Origin: PFJX01 sp964542455
GTDB lineage: Bacteria > Pseudomonadota > Gammaproteobacteria > Burkholderiales > Thiobacillaceae
Reading direction: 5' to 3'
Assembly (NCBI GenBank): GCA_964542455.1
Contig: CAZIUC010000017.1
Location: forward strand, 21,612-85,611
DNA length: 64,000 bases
Shown here: positions 1 to 7,352 of the stretch, in pieces
Numbering within the stretch: position 1 is the stretch's first letter
How the letters are laid out: every line of letters starts with the position of its first letter
Notes under the pieces: model-generated
Told to the model about the DNA's origin: nothing
Database searches by the model: none
Seen by the model: the letters and a program-made list of their open reading frames with translations, nothing else
Program-made: the position numbers and the translations under genes

Positions 1-34
1 CATCTCAAAGCACAACTGGACTGAAATGAAACAA

Positions 35-98
35 CCCCCACACTCGCTCCGCTCGCTGCCCCCCGAGGGGGTGTCAGTACGCCTGGGGCGGCCCGGCG
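35..98 (-). repeat. Dispersed palindromic repeat, copy 1
   Basis: Read on the minus strand this begins CGCCGGGCCGCCCC, then forms a C5/G5 hairpin (CCCCCTCGGGGG) and a second GC hairpin, and ends in a GGGGG tract. The same order of parts recurs at 7923-7994 and 28100-28170, so this is a mobile or amplified repeat family rather than a simple terminator. This copy ends 10 bases before the start codon of the VIT gene. Confidence 0.75.
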
Positions 99-108
99 CG
101 TACTGACC

Positions 109-1140
109 ATGCACGCACTGGAAGGTTGGGCCGAGGAAAAGCGTTCCGCCTGGCTCTATCGCATCGTTTCCGACTGCGAATCCGGCACCCCGCGTCAGGT
201 GTTGTTCCTGGAGTTGGCGCAATCCGCCGAGTATCAGGCCGGTTTGTGGCTGGCGGAAATGGCGAAGGCGGGAGTTGCGCCGCCCGCCGCTTACCGGCCC
301 GATACGCGTACCCGCCTGGTCGGCTGGCTGATTCCCCACCTGGGTGTGCGCCCGCTCAAAGGCATATTGGCCGCCATGAAGGTGCGCGGCATGAGCCTCT
401 ATAACACGCCAGTACCGCACGGCATCCCCACCAGCCTGGAACAGCTCGACCACAAGAGCCATCAAACCGCCGGCAGCGGCAATCTGCGCGCCGCGGTATT
501 TGGCGTGAACGACGGGCTGGTATCCAACGCCAGCCTGATACTCGGCGTGGCGGGGGCCGGAGTGGAACCCTCCGTCATCCTCCTGTCCGGTATCGCGGGG
601 CTGCTGGCGGGCGCATTCTCGATGGCGGCGGGGGAATATGTTTCGGTGCGTTCGCAGCGCGAGTTCTATGAATACCAGATCGCCCTGGAGCGGGAAGAGC
701 TGGACCAGTATCCACGGGAAGAGGCGGCGGAACTGGCCCTGATCTATCAGGCCAAGGGGGTCGGCAAGGAAGAGGCGCGGCGCATGGCCGATACCCTTCT
801 ACTGGACCCAGACCGCGCCCTCGACACCCTGGCGCGCGAGGAGTTGGGCCTCAACCCGGACGAACTCGGCTCGCCCTGGGGCGCGGCAATCTCCTCCTTT
901 CTGGCGTTTTCCCTGGGCGCATTCATCCCTCTGCTGCCGTTTCTGCTGCTCTCCGGCAGCGCCGCCCTAGGTGGCACCCTGATGGCCACCGGCATCAGCC
1001 TGTTTGGCGTGGGGGCGGCCATCAGCCTTTTCACCGGCAAGCAAGCTGTGATCGGCGGTCTGCGTATGCTGGGCATCGGTGGTGCCGCCGGAGCCGCCAC
1101 CTGGCTGATCGGCCGGGCGCTGGGGGTGGCCCTCGGCTAG
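109..1140 (+). CDS. Ferritin-like/VIT1-CCC1 family metal carrier
   Basis: Predicted inner-membrane carrier moving Fe(II) or Mn(II), of the VIT1/CCC1 family, with an N-terminal ferritin-like domain. Residues about 1-100 look like a rubrerythrin-type helical bundle (motifs KRSAWLYR and FLELAQSAEYQAG). Residues about 120-343 hold the VIT part, with the signature GVNDGLVSNASLILGV, about five hydrophobic segments, and an acidic loop (EREELDQYPREEAAEL) of the kind that binds metal in VIT proteins. The 343-residue length suits the fused family. The ATG follows closely on a palindromic repeat and has no clear Shine-Dalgarno sequence, so the native promoter may have been displaced. The family call is firm; the metal is inferred. 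Confidence 0.85.
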   Translation: MHALEGWAEEKRSAWLYRIVSDCESGTPRQVLFLELAQSAEYQAGLWLAEMAKAGVAPPAAYRPDTRTRLVGWLIPHLGVRPLKGILAAMKVRGMSLYNTPVPHGIPTSLEQLDHKSHQTAGSGNLRAAVFGVNDGLVSNASLILGVAGAGVEPSVILLSGIAGLLAGAFSMAAGEYVSVRSQREFYEYQIALEREELDQYPREEAAELALIYQAKGVGKEEARRMADTLLLDPDRALDTLAREELGLNPDELGSPWGAAISSFLAFSLGAFIPLLPFLLLSGSAALGGTLMATGISLFGVGAAISLFTGKQAVIGGLRMLGIGGAAGAATWLIGRALGVALG

Positions 1141-1214
1141 AATGACGCGCCGTTCCCATCAGGCGGGATGTCCTTAGGCTGGATAGCGGTTTTATCGCTA
1201 CCTGGCATTTCGTT

Positions 1215-1242
1215 GCTTCAGGTAATCTTCTGAAGCTCCTAC
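1215..1242 (-). repeat. GTAG-type REP element in the metF leader
   Basis: On the minus strand a GTAG tetranucleotide is followed by GAGCTTCAG, an 8-base loop and CTGAAGC, giving a 7-bp stem. This is the layout of REP elements mobilised by RAYT transposases. Unlike the other copies in this window it lies 5' of a gene, 21 bases before the metF start, and supplies no stop codon. A second outward pair, CTACGTAG, lies at 1253-1260. Confidence 0.5.
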
Positions 1243-1263
1243 AGTTAATACCCTACGTAGACC

Positions 1264-2097
1264 ATGACAGAACGCACCTTCAGCATCGAGTTTTTTCCAC
1301 CCAAAACCCCCGAGGGCATGGAAAAGCTACGTCAGGCGCGGCGCCAACTGGCGCAACTCAATCCCAAGTTTTTTTCCGTTACTTTTGGTGCCGGTGGTTC
1401 CACACGTGACCGCACGCTGGAAACCGTTCTGGAAATTCAGCGCGAGGGCTTGGCCGCGGCGCCGCACCTGTCCTGCGTCGGTTCCACCGGCGAGAACATC
1501 CGGGAAATCCTGGAAACCTTTCGCGCCAACGGCATCCGCCACATCGTCGCGCTCCGCGGCGATCTGCCTTCCGGCATGGCCGATCCGGGCGAATTCCGCT
1601 ATGCCAACGAGCTGGTGAGTTTCATCCGCCAGGAAACCGGCGACTGGTTCGACATCGAAGTGGCCGCCTACCCGGAAACCCATCCGCAGGCACGCAACTA
1701 CCGGGAAGATCTGCTCAATTTCAAACGCAAGGTGGAAGCCGGCGCCAATGCCGCCATCACCCAGTACTTCTTCAACGCGGACGCCTATTTCAACTTCGTC
1801 GACGATTGCGCGGAACTGGGCGTCACCCTGCCGATCGTGCCGGGCATCATGCCGATATCCAATTACAGCCAGTTGTCACGTTTTTCGGCCATGTGCGGCG
1901 CCGATATTCCACGTTGGCTGGCGCGCAAGCTGGAGAGCTATTCCGACGACACCGCCTCGATCAAGGCGTTCGGACTGGATTTCATGACCGGACTGTGCGA
2001 GCGATTGATCGAAGGGGGCGCCCCCGGTCTGCATTTCTACACACTGAATCAGGCCGGCTTGACCACCACGCTCTGGCAACGGTTGGGACTGGATTGA
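1264..2097 (+). CDS. metF: Methylenetetrahydrofolate reductase
   Basis: Cytosolic FAD enzyme reducing 5,10-methylene-THF to 5-methyl-THF for the last step of methionine synthesis. The protein opens with the family N-terminus (FSIEFFPPKTPEGMEKL), has the VTFGAGGSTRDRT flavin/folate-binding motif near residues 39-51, and later IVALRGDLP and the YPETHPQA segment near residue 140. Its 277 residues match bacterial MetF, a single TIM barrel without the eukaryotic regulatory domain. It stands alone rather than beside ahcY or metE. The 5' leader contains a REP-like hairpin; no riboswitch consensus was recognised. A stem-loop with a T tract follows the gene. Confidence 0.96.
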   Translation: MTERTFSIEFFPPKTPEGMEKLRQARRQLAQLNPKFFSVTFGAGGSTRDRTLETVLEIQREGLAAAPHLSCVGSTGENIREILETFRANGIRHIVALRGDLPSGMADPGEFRYANELVSFIRQETGDWFDIEVAAYPETHPQARNYREDLLNFKRKVEAGANAAITQYFFNADAYFNFVDDCAELGVTLPIVPGIMPISNYSQLSRFSAMCGADIPRWLARKLESYSDDTASIKAFGLDFMTGLCERLIEGGAPGLHFYTLNQAGLTTTLWQRLGLD

Positions 2098-2147
2098 GCG
2101 GGCATTTCACGCAAACAGCCAAGGTTCGGTGCCTGGGCAAAAAGAAA

Positions 2148-2197
2148 CCGGGCATGGAGTGCTCCTCCGATGCCCGGCCAAGTACGATTAATTTTTT
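2148..2197 (+). terminator. Probable Rho-independent terminator of metF
   Basis: CCGGGCAT pairs perfectly with ATGCCCGG (2148-2155 with 2170-2177), with an inner GGAG/CTCC pair. A run of six T follows at about 2192-2197. The T run starts some 14 bases after the stem, so termination may be weak. The rest of the interval up to 2330 holds no gene. Confidence 0.5.
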
Positions 2198-2330
2198 GTT
2201 TCCTCCCCAACCACCCCAGGTGTTGAGGGATTGCTGTACATCTGCCGATGGATACTAATGGCACCAATTACACTAGTGGAATCTATCTTGAGTACGGTAC
2301 TACTAGTTCTTAAGTTATAAGGAGTCGGTC

Positions 2331-2966
2331 GTGAAAGTGCTGCTGGCGGATGACCACCCCCTGTTTCGTGAAGGGGTCAAGCCTGTGTTGCATAAGCTGG
2401 ACCCACAGCTGCAAATCCTCGAGGCGATCGACTACCCCTCTGCTTTCGCCTCCATGCATCAGGCCGGGGAAGTGGATCTGGCCCTGATCGACCTGTACAT
2501 GCCGGGCATGTCCGGGGTGGAGGGTGTGATCCGATTTCGGGCCGCGTTTCCCGGCATTCCTCTGGTTGTGCTGTCCGCTTCGGAGCAGGCCGAGGACATC
2601 CACCGCCTGCTTGCCGCCGGGGCTCTGGGCTATATCACCAAGGCCTCGCCCAGCGAGGTGATACTCGGTGCGCTGCGTCTGGTACTGGCTGGCGGCGTCT
2701 ACATTCCGCCCAGCTTGCTCGATCATCAGCACAACGGCATTGCCGAGCGCGATCCTTTGCGCCCCGCTCCGCTTACCACGCGTCAGGTGGAAGTGCTGCG
2801 CGAGTTGGCCAAGGGCCAGAGCAACAAGCAGATTGCCAAGGCGCTCGAAGTCACCGAGGGCACGGTAAAAATCCATCTGGCCGCCATATTCCGCATCCTC
2901 AAGGTCAACAACCGCACTGAAGCCGTGTTGGTGGCCCAGAAGATGGGTCTCAACGAAACGGCCTGA
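2331..2966 (+). CDS. LuxR/NarL-family response regulator
   Basis: DNA-binding response regulator of 211 residues. Residues 1-120 form a receiver domain with acidic pair Asp7/Asp8, phospho-acceptor Asp54 (ALIDLYMPG) and the conserved lysine in YITKASP. Residues about 145-205 are a LuxR-type helix-turn-helix (LTTRQVEVLRELAKG, then VTEGTVKIHLAAIF). The start is GTG, supported by TAAGGAG about 8 bases upstream. The hybrid kinase begins 6 bases after the stop, so the two are surely cotranscribed and a cognate pair. The stimulus and target genes cannot be told from the sequence. Confidence 0.93.
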   Translation: MKVLLADDHPLFREGVKPVLHKLDPQLQILEAIDYPSAFASMHQAGEVDLALIDLYMPGMSGVEGVIRFRAAFPGIPLVVLSASEQAEDIHRLLAAGALGYITKASPSEVILGALRLVLAGGVYIPPSLLDHQHNGIAERDPLRPAPLTTRQVEVLRELAKGQSNKQIAKALEVTEGTVKIHLAAIFRILKVNNRTEAVLVAQKMGLNETA

Positions 2967-2972
2967 TTTGAC

Positions 2973-4898
2973 ATGGACGCAGGCACGCCACCCGCGCGGC
3001 CCGCGGGCGGTTTTCGCCAAAGCCTGCGTTTTCGCATCCTGGCCCTGGCGGTACTGCCGATGCTGGCGGTGGTTGGTCTGTTCGCCACCTATTTCGCACA
3101 ACACAGCATCGCGGATGCCGAGTTGCAGCTGCGCCGACAGGGCCAGGATATCGCTCGCCAATTGGCGGAGGCGGTGGCCTTCGATCTGTTCTCCGGCAAT
3201 TTGCCCTATGTGAAGCGGCTGCTGGATTTCGAACACAACGCACGCCAGGCCATCGCGGTGGGTGTCGCCGAGAATGGCCATTGGGTTCTGGTCAGCGGCT
3301 CGCCCTTGTTGCTGCCCAGGCTGAGTGAACTCTCCACCAGCAGCGGCTCGCCGCATGGCGGCTATCTCTACTTCACGCACCAGGTCGGGCTACCCGGTTC
3401 CACCGAACAAGACCCGTATCTCGAAATCGACAGCGCGACTACCCGGCGCGCCACAGTGGTTGCGGTGCTGAGCCGGGGGCCGGTGGAAGAGACCCGAGTG
3501 CGAGTATTGCGGGCCGCCCTAGGCATGGCCGGCCTGTCGCTGCTGCTGGCGTTGACGCTGGCCTGGCGCTTGTCGCTGCGATTGAGCCGGCCTCTGCACG
3601 ACATTACCCATACCGTGGCGCAATTGGCCGACGGTAGCCTGGCCGTACGGGTACCCCAGGTGTCGTCGGGTGAACTGGGACTGCTGGAGCGTGGCGTCAA
3701 CCGCATGGCGGAGGCGCTGCAAGAGAGCCAGCGCGATCTGGAACAGCGGGTACGGCGCGCAACCGGCGAGCTGACGGCGCAGAAAGATGCGGCGGAAGCC
3801 GCCGTGCTGGCCAAGTCTCGCTTTCTCGCCGCCGCCAGCCATGACCTGCGGCAGCCGCTGCACGCACTGACCCTGTTGATTGCCGCCTTGCGTGAACGGA
3901 CTCTGGAAGGCGAGGCCCGGCGCCTGGTGGAGCACATCGACGATTCGGCCAGCGCGCTCGAGGGCTTGCTCAACGCGCTGCTCGATCTGTCGAAACTCGA
4001 TGCCGGCGTGGTCACGGCCCATACGGAATGCTTCCCGGCACAACGCACCCTCGACAACCTGTCACGCCAATTCGCCCCGCAGGCATGGGAAAAAGGTCTG
4101 CGCCTGCGCATCCATGACAGCGCCTACTACCTGCGAACCGACCCGGTGTTGCTGGAGCGCATTCTCAACAATCTGGTCAGCAATGCCCTGCGCTATACCG
4201 ACCGCGGCGGGGTATTGGTGGGATTGCGGCGCACATCGCGTGGCGTGCGCTTTGAAGTGTGGGATAGCGGGCGCGGCATTCCAGTGGCGTTCCGCGAGCG
4301 CATCTTTGAAGAATATTTCCAGCTGGAAAACCCGGAACGCCATCGCGACAAAGGGCTCGGCATTGGCCTGGCCATCGTTTCGCGTCTGGCGCACCTGCTG
4401 GGCAGTGGCGTCGAAGTAAAGTCGACACCGGGACGCGGCTCCTGTTTCCGCTTTCAGGTGGCATGCTGCCAGCCACCGGAACAACGCTTGGAAATGGAAC
4501 CGATCGCCTTCACCCTGCCGCTGGCGGGAACCCTGGTGGCATTCATCGATGATGACGAGCAGATACTGGAAGCGATGATGCAGGTGTTCGAGCAGTGGGG
4601 GGTGGAAATGGCGGCCGGCAGCGAGGTCGAAGAAGTGCGTGATGAATTGCGCGAACTCGGGCGCGCGCCCGATCTGATCCTGTCCGATTACCGCCTGCGT
4701 GGCGGTCGTACCGGCATCGAAGCGGTTCGCCTGTTGCGCGCGGCGTTCGGAGAGTCCATCCCCGCCGCCCTGATTACCGGCGACACCGCGCCGGAAACCA
4801 TCCAGGCCATTGCCGCTTCCGGTCTGGCGCTGCTGCACAAGCCATTGAAACCAGCCAAGCTGCGCGCTTTTCTCTCACACCTGCGCGCGACGGGGTAG
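2973..4898 (+). CDS. Hybrid sensor histidine kinase with C-terminal receiver
   Basis: Membrane kinase of 641 residues. Two transmembrane helices (about 20-43 and 183-203) flank a periplasmic sensor of no recognised fold. HAMP and a coiled coil follow, then the dimerisation domain with phospho-acceptor His290 (SHDLRQPLHAL), a HATPase_c domain (NNLVSNALRYTDRGG; GLGIGLAIV) and a receiver domain from about residue 515 with Asp572 (LILSDYRLRGG). It lacks an Hpt domain, so the C-terminal receiver may tune kinase activity rather than relay. It forms a two-gene unit with the preceding LuxR-type regulator. Its stop codon is the TAG of a GTAG repeat-like sequence. Confidence 0.93.
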   Translation: MDAGTPPARPAGGFRQSLRFRILALAVLPMLAVVGLFATYFAQHSIADAELQLRRQGQDIARQLAEAVAFDLFSGNLPYVKRLLDFEHNARQAIAVGVAENGHWVLVSGSPLLLPRLSELSTSSGSPHGGYLYFTHQVGLPGSTEQDPYLEIDSATTRRATVVAVLSRGPVEETRVRVLRAALGMAGLSLLLALTLAWRLSLRLSRPLHDITHTVAQLADGSLAVRVPQVSSGELGLLERGVNRMAEALQESQRDLEQRVRRATGELTAQKDAAEAAVLAKSRFLAAASHDLRQPLHALTLLIAALRERTLEGEARRLVEHIDDSASALEGLLNALLDLSKLDAGVVTAHTECFPAQRTLDNLSRQFAPQAWEKGLRLRIHDSAYYLRTDPVLLERILNNLVSNALRYTDRGGVLVGLRRTSRGVRFEVWDSGRGIPVAFRERIFEEYFQLENPERHRDKGLGIGLAIVSRLAHLLGSGVEVKSTPGRGSCFRFQVACCQPPEQRLEMEPIAFTLPLAGTLVAFIDDDEQILEAMMQVFEQWGVEMAAGSEVEEVRDELRELGRAPDLILSDYRLRGGRTGIEAVRLLRAAFGESIPAALITGDTAPETIQAIAASGLALLHKPLKPAKLRAFLSHLRATG

Positions 4899-4918
4899 GA
4901 GGCTTGCTCGCGGGCCGA
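4895..4918 (+). repeat. GTAG REP-like sequence at the kinase stop codon
   Basis: GTAGGAGGCTTGCTCGCGGGCC resembles the common GTAGGAGC-type REP core, although its palindrome is imperfect. The TAG at 4896-4898 is the stop codon of the hybrid kinase. This is the weakest member of the set in this window. Confidence 0.4.
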
Positions 4919-4941
4919 AATCCGTGGGGTGCGGGGAGGAA

Positions 4942-4963
4942 CGAACCGCGCCAACGCGGTTCG
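4942..4963. terminator. Hairpin between convergent kinase and ppk2
   Basis: CGAACCGCG and CGCGGTTCG form a perfect 9-bp stem around CCAA. No T tract follows on either strand, so it is either a weak bidirectional terminator or simply a stabilising 3' structure. Confidence 0.4.
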
Positions 4964-4993
4964 CGAACATGGGTGATGCCACGAAGAACAGGC

Positions 4994-6055
4994 TCAGAAG
5001 TGCGTGATCTTGTTTTCCTCGTTGGCCAGCACCTCGGAGCCGGAGCCCACCAGTAGATGATCGGGCGCGTGGGCGACGTGCTCGTCCTTGTCGGGGTAGG
5101 GCAGGCCGTGCAGGAAATGGCGCATGCAGTTGAGGCGCGCGCGTTTCTTGTCGTCGGACTTGATCACGATCCAGGGCGCGTCCGCGGTGTCGGTATGGAA
5201 GAACATCGCGTTCTTGGCTTCGGTGTAGTCATCCCACATATCCAGCGATTTGATATCGATGGGCGACAGCTTCCAGTGCTTGAGCGGGTCGTCACGGCGC
5301 GAGATGAAGCGGCGCAGCTGTTCCTCGCGGCTGACCGAGAACCAGTACTTGTAGAACAGCACGCCACTATTCACCAGCATGCGTTCCAGTTGCGGCGTCT
5401 GGCGCATGAATTCCAGGTAATCGTGCGGCGTGCAGAAGCCCATCACCCGCTCGACACCGGCGCGGTTGTACCAGGAGCGATCAAAGAAGACCATTTCACC
5501 GGCGGTGGGCAGGTGCTGGATGTAGCGCTGGAAAAACCACTGCCCGCGCTCGCGATCCGAGGGCTTGTCCAGGGCCACCACGCGGGCGCCGCGCGGGTTC
5601 AGATGTTCCATGTAGCGCTTGATGGTGCCGCCCTTGCCGGCGGCATCGCGGCCTTCGAACAGAATCACGATTTTCTGGCCGGTCTCGCGTACCCAGTTCT
5701 GTACCTTGAGCAGTTCGATCTGCAATTTCTCCTTCTGCGCCTCATAGTCGCCTCGTCGCATGCGGGTGCGGTACGGGTAGCTCTCCGGCAGGGGCGCGTA
5801 ATCACTTTCCTCATTGCTGCCGTGCGGCGCATGCGCCACCGCCAGCGCGGCGGGACCGTGGCTCACCGCCTCGATTTCGGCGGCGGCGGCGGGGTTGGGG
5901 GTTACCGCTTCGACCGGTGCGGCGGCCGAAGCGGTAACAGCGCCCGTGACCGGGGCCAGTTCGGCTGCCTGAAGGACGCCGGTGGTTTCCACGATTGGTT
6001 TGCGGCGCCGAGATTTGGGAGCGGCGCGGGGCGTGGCAGGCTTGGGGTCCGTCAT
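4994..6055 (-). CDS. ppk2: Polyphosphate kinase 2 (PPK2 family)
   Basis: Transfers phosphate between polyphosphate and nucleoside diphosphates or monophosphates. The catalytic core starts near residue 85 and holds the Walker A motif GRDAAGKGG (about 135-143), the lid region LDKPSDRERGQWFFQRY and the Walker B/lid motif FFDRSWYNRAGVERV (about 190-204), all diagnostic of PPK2. The first 85 or so residues are an Ala/Pro/Lys-rich, probably disordered extension. The chosen ATG has CTGGAG upstream; an in-frame extension to 6193 would run into rsuA and is less likely. It is divergent from rsuA. Direction and nucleotide preference cannot be assigned, though length and single domain suit class I. Confidence 0.93.
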   Translation of the reverse strand: MTDPKPATPRAAPKSRRRKPIVETTGVLQAAELAPVTGAVTASAAAPVEAVTPNPAAAAEIEAVSHGPAALAVAHAPHGSNEESDYAPLPESYPYRTRMRRGDYEAQKEKLQIELLKVQNWVRETGQKIVILFEGRDAAGKGGTIKRYMEHLNPRGARVVALDKPSDRERGQWFFQRYIQHLPTAGEMVFFDRSWYNRAGVERVMGFCTPHDYLEFMRQTPQLERMLVNSGVLFYKYWFSVSREEQLRRFISRRDDPLKHWKLSPIDIKSLDMWDDYTEAKNAMFFHTDTADAPWIVIKSDDKKRARLNCMRHFLHGLPYPDKDEHVAHAPDHLLVGSGSEVLANEENKITHF

Positions 6056-6187
6056 GGCATTCTCCAGGGTCAAAAATCCTGAAATTATCCACTTCGGATT
6101 CGCGGTGTGTGATGGATTGTTCTTATCCCCAGGCCGGCAAATCCGTAGACTCGCGCTTCTCTCATTCGTCCCGTTTATGGCTACTTC

Positions 6188-6895
6188 ATGCAACTCTTAC
6201 GAATTCTACAATCCCAGGGCTTTGGCGCGCGTCGCGCCTGCCGCGAGTTGATCCAGACGGGGCGCGTCCAGGTCAATGGCGTGGTGGTCGAAGACCCCGA
6301 GTTCGAGTGCGACACGACCGCGCTGACCCTGACGCTGGATGGCCAGGCCTGGCGCTACCGCGAGAAGGTCTACCTGGTGCTGCACAAACCGGCCGGTTTC
6401 GAGTGTTCCCGCCAGGCGCAGCACCATCCCAGCGTATTCGGCCTGCTGCCCGAACCCCTGCCACAACGTGGCGTGCAGCCCGTCGGGCGCCTGGATCAGG
6501 ACAGCACCGGCCTGTTGCTGCTGTCCGATGACGGCGACTTCATCCACCGCTACACCTCACCGAAAAAAGAGGTCGGCAAGCGTTACCGGGTGGTGTGCAA
6601 GCATCCGGTCAGCGATGAACAGATCGCCGCCCTGCTGGCGGGCGTGCAACTGCGTGACGAACCCGCGCCGCTGGCCGCGCGGGCCTGTACCCGGGTAAGC
6701 GAGAACGTGATCGACCTGGGTATCGCCGAGGGCAAATATCACCAGGTCAAACGCATGCTGGCCGCCGCCGGCAATCGCGTCGAAGCGCTCTGCCGCACAC
6801 AGGTCGGCGGCTATGCGCTGCCCGCCGATCTGGCGCCGGGGCAGTGGCGTTACCTGGAAGAAGAAGATTTGGCGCGTCTGGCGGAAGCGGCATAA
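6188..6895 (+). CDS. rsuA: 16S rRNA pseudouridine(516) synthase
   Basis: RsuA/RluB/E/F-family pseudouridine synthase of 235 residues. An S4 RNA-binding domain occupies about 1-60 (SQGFGARRACRELIQTGRV). The catalytic domain has GRLDQDSTGLLLLSDDG with catalytic Asp103, then TSPKKEVGKRY and EGKYHQVKRMLAAAGN. Length, S4 domain and the TSPK stretch match E. coli RsuA better than RluE, so modification of U516 of 16S rRNA is the likely role. The ATG overlaps a longer but improbable upstream extension of the divergent ppk2 frame. A thioredoxin gene follows after 67 bases. Confidence 0.9.
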   Translation: MQLLRILQSQGFGARRACRELIQTGRVQVNGVVVEDPEFECDTTALTLTLDGQAWRYREKVYLVLHKPAGFECSRQAQHHPSVFGLLPEPLPQRGVQPVGRLDQDSTGLLLLSDDGDFIHRYTSPKKEVGKRYRVVCKHPVSDEQIAALLAGVQLRDEPAPLAARACTRVSENVIDLGIAEGKYHQVKRMLAAAGNRVEALCRTQVGGYALPADLAPGQWRYLEEEDLARLAEAA

Positions 6896-6962
6896 CCCGC
6901 TGTACCATTCGTTTGACCGGCCGCGCGCCGGATTTTTTTTGCCTACTTTGCAGGGGTTAGCC

Positions 6963-7331
6963 ATGGCCGTACTGGAACTCAACGAACAGAACTTCGAGGA
7001 AACCATCCTCAACAACGATTTCGTCATCATCGACTTCTGGGCGCCCTGGTGCGGCCCCTGCCAAGGTTTTGCGCCGGTCTATGATGAAGCTTCGGATAAA
7101 TACCCGAACATCACTTTCACCAAAGTGAACACCCAGGACGAGCAGGCGCTGGCCGGGCATTTCCAGATCCGCTCCATTCCCACCCTGATGATCTTCCGCG
7201 AGAAAGTCATCATCTATTCCCAGCCCGGCGCCATGCAGGCCAGCCAGCTCGACGACCTGATCGCCCGCGCCAGTGAAGTGGACATGGCCCAGGTGCACGC
7301 CGAGATCGCCGCCGAGGGCGAGAAGGGCTGA
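6963..7331 (+). CDS. Thioredoxin-family protein
   Basis: Cytosolic thiol-disulfide oxidoreductase of 122 residues with a complete thioredoxin fold. It shows FVIIDFWAPWCGPCQGF with the WCGPC active site near residue 26, and the cis-proline motif RSIPTLMIF. A C-terminal tail (EVDMAQVHAEIAAEGEKG) extends past the usual fold by some 15 residues and looks helical and charged. No signal peptide is visible. The ATG lies a few bases after AGGGG. It could be a general thioredoxin or one dedicated to a partner; the neighbours do not decide this. Confidence 0.9.
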   Translation: MAVLELNEQNFEETILNNDFVIIDFWAPWCGPCQGFAPVYDEASDKYPNITFTKVNTQDEQALAGHFQIRSIPTLMIFREKVIIYSQPGAMQASQLDDLIARASEVDMAQVHAEIAAEGEKG

Positions 7332-7333
7332 CT

Positions 7334-7352
7334 CTGTAGCCCGCTCCTACAG
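7334..7352 (-). repeat. GTAG REP element between thioredoxin and MidA-type gene
   Basis: CTGTAG and CTACAG pair around a short centre. On the minus strand it reads TGTAGGAGCGGGCTACAG, close to the widespread GTAGGAGCGGGC REP type. The TAG at 7347-7349 (minus strand) is the stop codon of the methyltransferase gene. Confidence 0.6.

Noticed and set aside
1141..1263. SAH or SAM riboswitch upstream of metF
   Set aside because: No consensus core of the known SAH, SAM-II or SAM-V classes could be matched by eye; the main stem is better explained as a REP.
6056..6193. Upstream extension of ppk2 to 6193
   Set aside because: It would overlap the rsuA start, lacks a ribosome binding site and adds residues unlike PPK2; ATG at 6055 has CTGGAG upstream.
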